Of a stretch of DNA of 64,000 nucleotides, positions 1-8,051 are shown one piece after another; the stretch's first letter is position 1, and each line of letters begins with the position of its first letter. The notes under the pieces were generated by a model. That model worked only from the letters and a program-made list of their open reading frames with translations, was not told the origin of the DNA and ran no database searches. The position numbers and the translations under genes are program-made. Origin of the DNA: Phycisphaerae bacterium (lineage in GTDB: Bacteria > Planctomycetota > Phycisphaerae > Phycisphaerales > SM1A02); contig JAEUIU010000031.1 in assembly GCA_016795065.1 (NCBI GenBank), positions 32,322-96,321 of the forward strand, given 5' to 3'.

Positions 1-668
1 TTCTTCTTCAGGGTCTCAACGACGCCCGCGACAGTCGAGTCCTTCTGGCCGACCGCGACGTAGATGCACACGACCGCGTCTTCGGTGCCCCAGTACTGCT
101 TCTGGTTGATGATGCAGTCGATGCAGATCGCGGTCTTACCGGTCTTGCGGTCGCCGATGACCAGCTCGCGCTGGCCGCGGCCGACGGGGATCATGCTGTC
201 GACGGCCTTGATGCCGAACTGGAGCGGTTCCTTGACGGGCTGACGGGCGGCGATGCCCGGGGCGACGATGTCGACCTTGCCGGTCTCACTGGTCTGGATG
301 GGCGGGCCGCCGTCGATCGGGCGACCGAGCGGATCCACCACGCGGCCGAGCAGGGCCTCACCGACCGGAACTTCGAGGAGTCGGCCGGTCGCACGGACCG
401 TGTCACCCTCACGCACCTTGTCGCTCTCGCCGAAGAGAACGGCGCCGACGGTTTCCGACTCAAGGTTCATCACCTGACCGGTGACCGTGCCGCCCTGCCC
501 TTCGAAGGTCAGGAGCTCGCCGGCCATGCACTTCGACAGGCCGTACACGCGGGCGATGCCGTCGCCGACTTCGACCACCTGGCCGACGTCCGAAATCTCG
601 AGCTGGCTCGAGAACTGCTCAATTTCCCGCTTGATGACGGACGTGATCTCGTCGGTCTTGATCTTCAT
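1..668 (-). CDS. atpA: ATP synthase F1 subunit alpha, 3' end outside window
   Basis: Catalytic-core alpha subunit of the F1F0 ATP synthase. It forms the alpha3-beta3 ring and holds the non-catalytic nucleotide sites. About 222 codons are visible, starting at ATG 668; the reading frame stays open to the window edge, so the C-terminal half is missing. The N-terminus begins [19 protein letters not shown], typical of alpha, followed by the beta-barrel region ([11 protein letters not shown]), the [14 protein letters not shown] segment and the Walker A loop GDRKTGKTA. It is the last visible gene of the minus-strand atp operon and starts 50 bases after the atpH stop. Gamma, beta and epsilon would be expected beyond the window. 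Confidence 0.96.
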   Translation of the reverse strand, partial: MKIKTDEITSVIKREIEQFSSQLEISDVGQVVEVGDGIARVYGLSKCMAGELLTFEGQGGTVTGQVMNLESETVGAVLFGESDKVREGDTVRATGRLLEVPVGEALLGRVVDPLGRPIDGGPPIQTSETGKVDIVAPGIAARQPVKEPLQFGIKAVDSMIPVGRGQRELVIGDRKTGKTAICIDCIINQKQYWGTEDAVVCIYVAVGQKDSTVAGVVETLKK

Positions 669-718
669 GGGCGAAACCCCGAGGTAGGACTCGCAGCCTC
701 CGGTGATAGGAGGGACGG

Positions 719-1321
719 TCAGGAATTATTCAGGAACTGCTGGAAGCGGCCGCGAACGTCGGCGCCGCCCGTCTCGAGGATGGTCGAGCGGAGCGAACGG
801 AGTTTCGAAGCCACCGACCCATCGACGAGACGATCGCCGATGCGAAGTTTGATGCCGCCGATCATGGCCGGATCGACGTAGGCGTGAAGGACGGCATCCT
901 TGCCGATGGCAGCGCTGACGCGCTGCTGAATGACCCGTCGGGCGTCCTCGCCCAAGGGACCAGCCGTCCAGACGTCGACCTCGACCTTGCCGAGCTTCTC
1001 CTGGAGAAGCGAGTCGTAGGCCAAGGCGATCGAGCGAAGGGAACCGCTGCGGCCCTTCCGATTGACGACCAAGATGAACCGCAGGAGGAGGTCCGACACC
1101 GCCGAGGTCAGGGCCCGCTTGAGGGCTTCCTCGCGTGTCTTGCGATCGATGACCGGAGTCTTCAGGAACTCCGCGAATCGGCGATCGGCCGTCACCGCAT
1201 CGGCGAGGGCCACGAACTCCGCCCCGATGGTCTGGACGAGCGCAAGTCCGCCGGCCTTGTCGGCCAGTTGGAAGAGGCTCTCCGCGTACACGCGGGCGAT
1301 GTCGTCGATTTGCTGCTTCAT
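719..1321 (-). CDS. atpH: ATP synthase F1 subunit delta
   Basis: Delta (OSCP-like) subunit of the peripheral stalk, linking F1 to the b subunits. It has 200 residues, slightly longer than the usual 175-180. The N-terminal helical domain ([17 protein letters not shown]) and the C-terminal segment with [20 protein letters not shown] are both characteristic; the latter is the family signature near the C-terminus. It lies between atpF (54-base gap) and atpA (50-base gap), the standard b-delta-alpha order, which supports the call. Confidence 0.95.
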   Translation of the reverse strand: MKQQIDDIARVYAESLFQLADKAGGLALVQTIGAEFVALADAVTADRRFAEFLKTPVIDRKTREEALKRALTSAVSDLLLRFILVVNRKGRSGSLRSIALAYDSLLQEKLGKVEVDVWTAGPLGEDARRVIQQRVSAAIGKDAVLHAYVDPAMIGGIKLRIGDRLVDGSVASKLRSLRSTILETGGADVRGRFQQFLNNS

Positions 1322-1375
1322 GCGCTGAACACTCCGTTCAACACCGGTCTTGTTTGCTTGTCGCGTACGAAGGCG

Positions 1376-1924
1376 TCAGTTGCGGCGACCCGCGAGTTCC
1401 TTCAGGCTTTCCTCGACGAGGCGCTGCTGGTCGGAATCGCTGATCTGCCGTTGGAGAATCTTCGAGGCCACGGTGGTTGCCAGATCAGCCGCTCGCGCGT
1501 GCAACTCGCTTACAGCGGCTCGCTTGGCACCCTCGATCTCCGCGGTCGCCTTCTGGAGGCGATCCTGGAGTTCCGTTTCGGCCCTGGCCCGCAGGTCGTC
1601 GGCGACGCGCTGGGCGTCGGCTTTCGCCTGGCTGACCAGTCGACCCGCCTCGTCGCGGGCGGCGGCCAGTTCACGCTCGAACTTCGCCTTCGCGGCCTCG
1701 GCCTCGGCTCGGCTTCGTTCCGCAGCCTCGATCTCACCGAGGATCTTGGCGGAACGCTCATCGAGCGCCTTAGTGATCTTCGGCCACACCACCATGGCGA
1801 GGACGCCAAAGGCAATGAGGAAGACGACGAGTGCGGTGATGTACGCGAGCGGGTTGAAGTCGAGAGGACTTCCGCCTCCCGCGGCGTGGTGAGCGCCTTC
1901 CGCTGCAAGGATGAGATTGAGCAT
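1376..1924 (-). CDS. atpF: ATP synthase F0 subunit b
   Basis: Peripheral stalk subunit b, anchored in the membrane by one N-terminal helix and reaching to F1 by a long coiled coil. It has 182 residues: a membrane helix at about residues 28-48 (ITALVVFLIAFGVLAMVVW) preceded by a short Ala/Gly/His-rich N-terminus, then a charged helical region rich in Ala, Glu, Arg and Lys to about residue 160. Only one b gene is present here, with no b-prime. It is separated from the upstream atpE by about 195 bases that hold a strong hairpin next to atpE. Confidence 0.95.
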   Translation of the reverse strand: MLNLILAAEGAHHAAGGGSPLDFNPLAYITALVVFLIAFGVLAMVVWPKITKALDERSAKILGEIEAAERSRAEAEAAKAKFERELAAARDEAGRLVSQAKADAQRVADDLRARAETELQDRLQKATAEIEGAKRAAVSELHARAADLATTVASKILQRQISDSDQQRLVEESLKELAGRRN

Positions 1925-2081
1925 GGATCGGACCGGGGTGTTCGGACGGCACGAGGCCTTCGCGAACGGGCGGACTGTCTCTACTGGGACTCTATTGGAA
2001 CGCCTGCCGCAGGGAGTCTCCCGCGACCCCGCGCGAGTGGATGCTCGGCGGGGCCGCAGGGACCTTCACGTCAGGCACGGT

Positions 2082-2108
2082 GGGCACCTCTCACGGGGAG
2101 AGATGCCC
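2082..2108 (-). promoter_or_regulatory. Intercistronic hairpin directly after atpE
   Basis: On the minus strand, 12 bases after the atpE stop, 11 bases (2098-2108) pair with 11 bases (2082-2092) around a 5-base loop; the only non-Watson-Crick pair is one G-U. No U-run follows, so it does not look like a simple intrinsic terminator. Hairpins here could protect the atpE mRNA or attenuate transcription, which would raise c-subunit output relative to downstream genes. That role is an inference. Confidence 0.6.
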
Positions 2109-2119
2109 TGTCGCAGTGA

Positions 2120-2422
2120 TTAGGCCTTCACGAAGCCGATGAGGAGGCCGACGACGACGGCGAAGAGCGCAACGCCTTCGACAAGAGCCGCGGTCAGAAT
2201 CATCTGGGTGAAGATACGGGGGGCCATCTCGGGCTGACGGGCGGTCGCCTCGACGGCGCCGCCACCGATGCGACCGATGCCGAGACCGGCGCCGAGGACG
2301 GCGATGCCGGCGGCGAGACCGCCGCCGAGACCGAGACCCCAGTTGACATCGGCGGCACTAGCCGGCGAGGCAACAAAGAGGGCGCTGAGGGCGATGAGGG
2401 CGAGCGGAGCGAGCTTCTTCAT
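2120..2422 (-). CDS. atpE: ATP synthase F0 subunit c, with signal-peptide-like leader
   Basis: Proteolipid that forms the membrane c-ring. It has 100 residues, longer than the usual 70-85, because of a leader of about 23 residues (MKKLAPLALIALSALFVASP, then ASA) that looks like a cleavable signal peptide. The mature part has helix 1 with GAGLGIGRIGGGAVEATARQ, the polar loop RQPE, and helix 2 with the ion-binding Glu in AALVEGVALF. The residue after that Glu is Gly rather than Ser/Thr, which favours proton over sodium coupling (inference). It sits between atpB and atpF in the operon. Confidence 0.95.
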   Translation of the reverse strand: MKKLAPLALIALSALFVASPASAADVNWGLGLGGGLAAGIAVLGAGLGIGRIGGGAVEATARQPEMAPRIFTQMILTAALVEGVALFAVVVGLLIGFVKA

Positions 2423-2527
2423 GAAAGGACTCTCCTGATGTGGTCCGTGCTGTGACGCGTGATTGCGTCTGGAGGTGCGAAATCAGGCGACGCGGAGCCT
2501 TCTCCGCGTTCCTGCGTGAAGTCAAAG

Positions 2528-3523
2528 TCAGTGAGCGTGGGCAGCCGCATGACCGTGGCTGTGGTCATGGTCATGCGACTCGTCGTGGGCATGCTCCTCG
2601 TCGTGGTGGCTCATCTGGCTGATGAAGACCGCGGTGAGGAACATGAAGATGAACGCCTGGAGGAAGGCGACGAACAGTTCGAGGAAGGTGATGGCGATGG
2701 CGAACCCGCCGGCCAACAACGAGACGCCGCCGACGAGGCCGTAGTTCAGGGCCTTGTTCGTGGCTTCGGGGTTGTACGCCATTGCGCCGAAACCAAGCAG
2801 GGTGGCCATGAGCGTGTGCCCGCCGACCATGTTGGCGAAGAGACGAATGCAGAGCGCCGCCGGCTTGATGATCAGGCCGAGGAGCTCGACCACCAAGATG
2901 ATTGGAACGACCAAGAGGAGGCCCTTGGGCCCAGCGACCAGCTCATGCCCGCCGCAGAGGTGTTCGAACCAGCCCTTGAGTCCAAGCTCGCGGAGCGAGT
3001 GGATCTGGATGACGACGAAGACGACCGTCGCCAAGGCGGCGTTCACCGCGATGTTCGAGGTCGGGGTACCGCCGATGACCGCCCAGTGTTCGTTCCCGAA
3101 GAACCACCCGCCGATGAGGTGCTGGAGATCCACGATCGGGATCAGGCCGAGCAGGTTCATCGACAGAATGAAGAAAAAGAGCGAGAGGAGGAACGGCAGG
3201 TAGCGCCGCGTCTGGGCCTCGCCGAGAATCGGAACGAGCATCGAGTCACGGAGGCCGACGATGATCGTTTCGACGAGCTGGCCGAGACGGCCGCGGGCGA
3301 GATAGCGACGGTTGCCCATGCTGGCCGGGCCGACGGCGATGGCGTTGGCGGCGAGCGACAGGAAGAGGATCGCGAGGATCGCCCCGGTGAGGAGCGTCAC
3401 CAAGTGCATCGACACCCAGCCGAGACTTCCGACCTCGCTGAACTTCTTGTCGAGCACGTGCTCGATGGGGTTCGTGGAAGCCAGAAAGCTGAGGCTGCTG
3501 TTGAAAATCGTGTCCAACGACAT
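2528..3523 (-). CDS. atpB: ATP synthase F0 subunit a, His-rich C-terminus
   Basis: Membrane subunit a, which forms the proton half-channels next to the c-ring. It has 331 residues from the ATG at 3523. The frame is open further upstream, but that region is Arg/Ser-rich and unlike subunit a, while GGAGAG precedes the chosen start. The essential Arg is in the signature CIRLFANMVGGHTLMATLLG, and several hydrophobic helices are evident. An unusual C-terminal tail of about 28 residues is dense in His, Asp and Glu (pattern HDHDHSHGH) and could bind metal. It lies upstream of atpE, as usual. Confidence 0.95.
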   Translation of the reverse strand: MSLDTIFNSSLSFLASTNPIEHVLDKKFSEVGSLGWVSMHLVTLLTGAILAILFLSLAANAIAVGPASMGNRRYLARGRLGQLVETIIVGLRDSMLVPILGEAQTRRYLPFLLSLFFFILSMNLLGLIPIVDLQHLIGGWFFGNEHWAVIGGTPTSNIAVNAALATVVFVVIQIHSLRELGLKGWFEHLCGGHELVAGPKGLLLVVPIILVVELLGLIIKPAALCIRLFANMVGGHTLMATLLGFGAMAYNPEATNKALNYGLVGGVSLLAGGFAIAITFLELFVAFLQAFIFMFLTAVFISQMSHHDEEHAHDESHDHDHSHGHAAAHAH

Positions 3524-3734
3524 GTCCCGAGCGCTCTCCGTCGGCGACCGACGACGCAAGCGGTTCGCGAGTGAAGCGGATCCGGCACGCTGCCGGAACG
3601 ATCGATCACTCGTCCCCTCCAACGTCGGAAGCAGAGCGCGTCGAGCCGTGGTGCGGTCACGAACGGTGCCGGGAGCTATCGCCGTGTCGGTCACACCGAC
3701 GCGTGATGCGGGTCCCGATTGTCCGTGACTTCCT

Positions 3735-4235
3735 TCACGAAGTGCCGCGATCCGAATGGCCCGCAGACTGAAGGACGGCTCTCGCGATGATGACGGTTTC
3801 CGTGACGAGGCCGATGAAGAACATCGCTGCCCCGCCCAAGAGGACCGCTGCTCCCGGGAGAAGGGTCGCGGAGTATACAGAAAACAGTGCAAGCGGAGTG
3901 AAGAGGAGTCGAACCGTCGCGGAGCCCAGCCAGAAGAGCGCCCAGTCGGCCGCGGGTCGCGATTTCCAAGGCTGAATGGCCAGAAAAGCGGTGAGCACAG
4001 CGAGGCTTGCGGTCACGCCGCCGACGATCGCCCCGTTCACCTGGTCGCCGGTCCATCCATAGATCCGACCAGCACCCCAAACGAGCGCCGCGCCAAGACC
4101 GATCTCAAGCCCAGTTGCCACGAGTACCGCAGCCGTCGGCAGCGGCCGAGGCGGGTCGGCGACCCGGCCAGCAGGCTTATCGGACGAGGTAGACCGGGGC
4201 CCGGCCGATCCCGAATGGGGCTCGGGGTCGCTCAT
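3735..4235 (-). CDS. AtpI-like membrane protein
   Basis: A 166-residue protein: a polar Pro/Ser-rich N-terminus of about 35 residues followed by four hydrophobic segments (for example LVATGLEIGLGAALVWGAG, GAIVGGVTASLAVLTAFLAI and LPGAAVLLGGAAMFFIGLVT). Size, topology and position just upstream of atpB fit the ATP synthase I-chain group, which assists c-ring assembly or Mg2+ supply in other bacteria. Sequence similarity to AtpI is not obvious by eye, so the name rests mainly on context. It overlaps the upstream atpZ-like gene by 4 bases (ATGA), suggesting translational coupling. Confidence 0.7.
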   Translation of the reverse strand: MSDPEPHSGSAGPRSTSSDKPAGRVADPPRPLPTAAVLVATGLEIGLGAALVWGAGRIYGWTGDQVNGAIVGGVTASLAVLTAFLAIQPWKSRPAADWALFWLGSATVRLLFTPLALFSVYSATLLPGAAVLLGGAAMFFIGLVTETVIIARAVLQSAGHSDRGTS

Positions 4236-4597
4236 GGCTCGTCACCCTTCCTCTTCTCGGCGTCCATGTCGGGCTCGCCAGGTTCGATGATCTTGAACCC
4301 CCCGGGTGGCGGCTCGACCGGACCCATCTCCCGGTTCAGAGCCGCGGCATGGCGAATGAACTGGAGCGTCCCGACGGCAAGTCCAGCTCCGAGACCGGTG
4401 ATGATCCCCCACGGCTGGATCGTGAAGTACCAGTCCGCCCCCCAGCCCAAGGCCAGTCCGGCGAGGACATGGCTGGTGAACTCACCGCCTATGCCGGCCA
4501 AGCGAAATCCGATCCGCTCGATCCGTTTGCCCTCGCGGGCTCGCTTCGCGGCGGGGTCGCCTGTCGGGATGGGGTTTCGTTCCTGCCGTGACGCCAT
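4232..4597 (-). CDS. AtpZ-like F0F1-associated membrane protein
   Basis: A 121-residue protein with a charged N-terminus and two hydrophobic segments (about residues 38-58 and 62-80). The first contains GGEFTSHVLAGLALGWGADW and the second GIITGLGAGLAVGTLQFIRH. This Gly-rich two-helix pattern matches the AtpZ/AtpQ family encoded at the head of many atp operons, thought to act with AtpI in Mg2+/Ca2+ handling or rotor assembly. The stop overlaps the start of the AtpI-like gene by 4 bases. The upstream glycosyltransferase ends only 21 bases away, so transcription may enter from it. Confidence 0.8.
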   Translation of the reverse strand: MASRQERNPIPTGDPAAKRAREGKRIERIGFRLAGIGGEFTSHVLAGLALGWGADWYFTIQPWGIITGLGAGLAVGTLQFIRHAAALNREMGPVEPPPGGFKIIEPGEPDMDAEKRKGDEP

Positions 4598-4618
4598 GGC
4601 AGCAGCGTACGCGGTTCG

Positions 4619-5653
4619 TCAGCGGGTACGGGCCGGGGTCGGCACGGTTGACGACGATTGGGCGTCTGCCGAAGCCCGGCCAATCTGAGTCGAGATGCCC
4701 CCCTCGACGGTCTCCCGAACGATGAAGGGATCGACGTTGCCGACGGTGTTCAGCGTGTCGGACAGGAGTTCAAGGATGAACCCCGCGATGAACATGAAGA
4801 GAGCCGCCAGCGAGAAAAGGATCGCCACCAGGAATGGCGGCCGGGTCCCCATCGGGGTGTCGTAGGCGAATTTCTCGAAGAGAAGCCACGGCATGATGAT
4901 GAGGTCGTAGGCAAAAAGCAGGAGCCCGACGCGGCCGAACAGGTAGAGCGGGCGGCTCTTGTAGCTGGCCTGGAACCAGAGCATCAAGATGTCAAAGAAG
5001 ACGTCGAAACTGCGGCCGATTCCATAGTGGCTGGTGCCGGCGAAGCGAGGTCCCGCCTTGACGAAGATCTCCCCCGTGCGACCGCCGCGCAAATGGACGA
5101 GGGCTGGCAGCAGGCGATGCTGACCGGGCCGAAGCCGAAGGGAACGGGCGATGTCGCCACGAAGGCACTTGAAGCCTCCCATGTCGCGAATCGAACAGCC
5201 CGAGACGCGACGGAGGAGCCAGTTGGCGATCTTGCTGGGCAGAAGGCGGATGAACTTCGACTCGGGTCGCCCCTCACGGGATGCCGAGACCAGGGCGTAG
5301 CCCTTGTCCATCTCGGCCACCATCGTCGGAATGTCCTCTGGAAGGTTCTGGAGATCCGCGTCCATCACCACGACGTAGTCGCCCCGGGAGCGCTGGATCC
5401 CAGCGGCAAGGGCATTCGCCTGCCCGACGTTGCGGGAAAGGAAGACGCAGCGAAGCCGCGGGTACTGGGCGGAAAGTTCCCGGAGGATCGGCTCGGTCTG
5501 GTCGGTGGAACCGTCCGAGACGACCACGATCTCGGCGCTGCGGCCGAGGACGTCAAGCACCATGTCGACGCGGCGCACGAATTCTCGCGCGCACAACTCC
5601 TCGTTGCGCATCGGCGAAACAACACTGATCTCGACCGCGTCGGGAGCTCGCAT
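4619..5653 (-). CDS. Family 2 glycosyltransferase, ArnC/DPM-like, membrane-anchored
   Basis: Probably transfers a sugar from a nucleotide donor to a polyprenyl phosphate or similar lipid carrier. The GT-A domain (about residues 8-230) shows VVSPMRNEE, VVVSDGSTDQT and the metal-site motif VVMDADLQN, then the acceptor-region motif DMGGFKCLRG. Two C-terminal membrane helices follow (LFGRVGLLLFAYDLIIMPW and FLVAILFSLAALFMFIAG), as in the ArnC/DpmI/GtrB group. It reads into the atp operon with a 21-base gap, an unusual partner for ATP synthase genes. It is divergent from nuoI, with 96 bases between the two start codons. Confidence 0.88.
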   Translation of the reverse strand: MRAPDAVEISVVSPMRNEELCAREFVRRVDMVLDVLGRSAEIVVVSDGSTDQTEPILRELSAQYPRLRCVFLSRNVGQANALAAGIQRSRGDYVVVMDADLQNLPEDIPTMVAEMDKGYALVSASREGRPESKFIRLLPSKIANWLLRRVSGCSIRDMGGFKCLRGDIARSLRLRPGQHRLLPALVHLRGGRTGEIFVKAGPRFAGTSHYGIGRSFDVFFDILMLWFQASYKSRPLYLFGRVGLLLFAYDLIIMPWLLFEKFAYDTPMGTRPPFLVAILFSLAALFMFIAGFILELLSDTLNTVGNVDPFIVRETVEGGISTQIGRASADAQSSSTVPTPARTR

Positions 5654-5749
5654 GCGTGGGGAGCATCGTATCGGGAGGGCCTTGGCGAAGCGACCCTCGG
5701 CCGCGTCGACCCGAGGTTCCCGGTCCTCCCGTACACTGCCACTGCCGCC

Positions 5750-6307
5750 ATGAGCATCCCCGACAAGGACATCATCGACGTCAGTCCGACGCGCCTCAAC
5801 CGCTCGGAGAGCCTTTTCATCCCCAACATCATCAAGGGGCTAGGCACGACGCTTCGGCATTGCTTCCAGAACATCGGCCGCAACGGAAGCAACAAGGACA
5901 CCCTCTGGGTGGTCCAGTATCCGGAAGAGAAGCGCGATGACCGAGACGTCGAGGACGGCGGCCAGTTCCGCCCCTACTTCCGAGGCGTCCATCGCCTGAA
6001 CAAGGATGAAGACGGCCGCGTGCGATGTGTCGCCTGCTTCATGTGCGCGACCGCTTGCCCGGCGCACTGCATCCACATTGTTGCGGACGCGAGCCCCTGG
6101 CCCGATCGCGAGAAGTACCCCAAGCAGTTCGATATCGATGAGCTCCGCTGCATCTACTGCGGCATGTGCGAAGAGGCGTGCCCCTGCGACGCGATCGAGC
6201 TCACGCCGCACTACGAGGTCGCGGGCCTGTCGCGGGCTGAGCTGATCTTTGACAAGACCAAGCTTCTGCAGGTCTACGACGAGACGGTCGGCGAAAAGCC
6301 GATGTGA
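5750..6307 (+). CDS. nuoI: NADH-quinone oxidoreductase subunit I
   Basis: Peripheral-arm subunit of complex I that carries two [4Fe-4S] clusters (N6a and N6b) between the FMN chain and the quinone site. It has 185 residues. Two ferredoxin motifs are complete: CVACFMCATACP and CIYCGMCEEACP. The N-terminal amphipathic part FIPNIIKGLGTTLRHCFQNI also fits NuoI. The frame is open far upstream, antisense to the glycosyltransferase, so the ATG at 5750 that begins MSIPDKDIIDVSP was chosen. No other nuo gene is present here, so nuoI is detached from the usual operon. Confidence 0.95.
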   Translation: MSIPDKDIIDVSPTRLNRSESLFIPNIIKGLGTTLRHCFQNIGRNGSNKDTLWVVQYPEEKRDDRDVEDGGQFRPYFRGVHRLNKDEDGRVRCVACFMCATACPAHCIHIVADASPWPDREKYPKQFDIDELRCIYCGMCEEACPCDAIELTPHYEVAGLSRAELIFDKTKLLQVYDETVGEKPM

Positions 6308-6368
6308 CAACGTCGGAATCGGATCAAAGAACTTGGTGACGGGTTGTGGCGATGCGAGAATCGGCGGT

Positions 6369-6977
6369 ATGTCGCCACGCACCCCGGAAGTCGTCGCTCT
6401 TGAGGAACAGATCGCCACGCTGAAGAAGGCACTCAGCGAGGCCCATCGCAAGAGCGAGCCGCAGATCGTCGCGGACCTTCCGCTGCGCGATCGGCACGGA
6501 GCGGCGATACGTCTCAGCGACTGCTTCGCGGGGCGCGACGATCTCCTGGTCATCCACAACATGGGCCAGCGCTGCCCGTACTGCACACTTTGGGCCGATG
6601 GCCTCATTGGGCTCTGGCCGCACCTCAACGACCGCACCGCGTTCGTTCTGGTCTCCGAGGATGAGCCCGAGGTGCTGAACGCCTTCGCCCTCGCACGCGG
6701 CTGGCCCTTTCCCGTCGCATCAATGCAGGGCTCCGACTTCGCCAATGCCTTGGGTGTGGGCTATGAGGGCACTCATCAGAACCCAGGCGTGAGCGCGTTC
6801 CATCGCCGCTCCGACGGAACCATCGTGCGCACAGGACACGCTGAGTTCGGCCCCGGCGATGACTTCTGCGCCGTGTGGCCGATGTTCGACCTCCTTCAGA
6901 ACGGCGCTGGGACATGGCAGCCGCGCTACTCGTATCGAGGGAGCTGTTGCGGCGGCGGGTGCTGCGAGCCTCGGTAA
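6369..6977 (+). CDS. DUF899-type thioredoxin-fold protein with Cys-rich tail
   Basis: A 202-residue cytosolic protein. A helical start (EEQIATLKKALSEAHRKS) leads into a thioredoxin/AhpC-like core with QRCPYCTLWADG, where CPYC lies at the usual redox-motif position, and a later stretch NPGVSAFHRRSDGTIVRTG. This pattern matches the DUF899 family, whose function is not established. The last 15 residues (SYRGSCCGGGCCEPR) contain four Cys and could bind metal or carry extra disulfides. The upstream frame stays open, but the ATG at 6369 gives a family-like N-terminus. It follows nuoI by 61 bases. Confidence 0.78.
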   Translation: MSPRTPEVVALEEQIATLKKALSEAHRKSEPQIVADLPLRDRHGAAIRLSDCFAGRDDLLVIHNMGQRCPYCTLWADGLIGLWPHLNDRTAFVLVSEDEPEVLNAFALARGWPFPVASMQGSDFANALGVGYEGTHQNPGVSAFHRRSDGTIVRTGHAEFGPGDDFCAVWPMFDLLQNGAGTWQPRYSYRGSCCGGGCCEPR

Positions 6978-7087
6978 GAGGCGGCAATCTCCCCGTCCGA
7001 AAATCGACCGAAGGCACTTGGCGGCGAGGTCGCTTCCGTTCTCGGCCCTTCGAGCGACGTGTTGCAACGGCTCGTAGAGGCATTCGC

Positions 7088-7116
7088 TTGGTCGGCGCTG
7101 AACGAGCCGCTAGATT
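7088..7116 (+). promoter_or_regulatory. Sigma70-like promoter for the 7140 gene
   Basis: TTGGTC at 7088-7093 and TAGATT at 7111-7116 are separated by 17 bases, the ideal spacing for a housekeeping promoter. The predicted RNA start is about 7123, giving a short leader before the ATG at 7140. This is a consensus match only. Confidence 0.5.
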
Positions 7117-7139
7117 TGCGATCTCCATCGAGACCACCT

Positions 7140-7901
7140 ATGCGCCCACTCAACGTCGCCATCGCCAGTTCGATCCTCCTCGCATCCGCCGCGCAGGCCG
7201 AAACCATCGTCGAACTCGTCGACGGCACGGTCTTCCCGGCGAAGCTGGGCTTCACCTATTTCATGCTGGGCAACTCGATCCCGGACAACGTCGCGTTCAC
7301 GATGAACCGCGGGATCCTCTCCCAACACACCGTCGGCGCCGGCTATGCGGGGCAAGGAACGAACTCCTGGTACAAGTCGATCAGCGTGCCGCATGCGTCG
7401 CCATTCGTCCTGCGGGCGCGCGTGCGAGTCACCGCGAGCGAGCAGTGGAGCTTTCCGTTCGGCTGTTACGTGGCATTCGGCAGTTCCGGGTTCGCCTTGA
7501 TGACCAACCTCATCTCGCCCTACGCCGGTCCGTGGGCAACCTACTCCTATTACGCGACCGCGTGGCACGACTACCGCTTCGAGGCGGCGGCCTGCGGCCA
7601 ATGGGTGCTGTTCATCGACAACGAGCTCTACACCCAGGGCTCCGGCGCGGTCTCCAGCGGCGATCTGCTCTTTGCCTTCGGCGACGGAACCGGCGGCGCG
7701 AATGCCAACGCTGACTATGACTATGTGGAGCTGACCGTGAACCTCGGCATTGGCGCCGACTTCAACGGAGATGATGTTGTCAATGCCGCCGACCTGGCGA
7801 TCCTCCTCGGCCAATGGGGCCTCCCGGGCGTGACCGACCTGGACTGCTCGGGGACCACCGATGCCGGTGACCTGGCGGTACTCCTTGGCGCGTGGGGGTG
7901 A
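7140..7901 (+). CDS. Secreted protein with C-terminal dockerin-like domain
   Basis: A 253-residue exported protein. The signal peptide is about residues 1-21 (MRPLNVAIASSILLASAAQA). The middle 175 residues are rich in aromatic residues, Gly and Ser and resemble a beta-sandwich or lectin-like fold, without a recognised active site. The C-terminal 55 residues hold two dockerin-type calcium-binding repeats: DFNGDDVVNAADLAILLGQW and DLDCSGTTDAGDLAVLLGAW. Such tails are common in planctomycetes, where their partner is unknown. The start was chosen for its signal peptide; a putative promoter lies just upstream. Substrate and role cannot be stated. Confidence 0.8.
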   Translation: MRPLNVAIASSILLASAAQAETIVELVDGTVFPAKLGFTYFMLGNSIPDNVAFTMNRGILSQHTVGAGYAGQGTNSWYKSISVPHASPFVLRARVRVTASEQWSFPFGCYVAFGSSGFALMTNLISPYAGPWATYSYYATAWHDYRFEAAACGQWVLFIDNELYTQGSGAVSSGDLLFAFGDGTGGANANADYDYVELTVNLGIGADFNGDDVVNAADLAILLGQWGLPGVTDLDCSGTTDAGDLAVLLGAWG

Positions 7902-8051
7902 CCTCGCGCTGACGCCTCGTACGGCGTTTCTTTCTGATTCTTCGAGGTTCCCTTGCGGAACCCGCCTCGGGATCTCGTGGACCCTCGCCGCAGCGCCCAG
8001 AGTGGGCCGTGACGCCTGTCATCCATCGCCGCAGCGGCCCAGGAGAGGTCC

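Noticed and set aside
884..2119. A 411-codon open frame on the plus strand
   Set aside because: It is antisense to atpH and atpF, which have clear family motifs; high GC keeps opposite frames open.
2459..3574. A 371-codon open frame on the plus strand
   Set aside because: It is antisense to atpB and has a compositionally skewed Asp/Glu/Arg-rich sequence without domains.
3524..3892. An upstream extension of atpB
   Set aside because: It adds an Arg/Ser-rich sequence unlike any subunit a; ATG 3523 has a ribosome-binding site.
4658..5749. Upstream extension of nuoI
   Set aside because: It is antisense to the glycosyltransferase and would fuse ~360 low-quality residues to a complete NuoI.
7912..7930. 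A small hairpin and T-rich tail after the 7140 gene
   Set aside because: The stem has only 5 base pairs and the T-run is interrupted.
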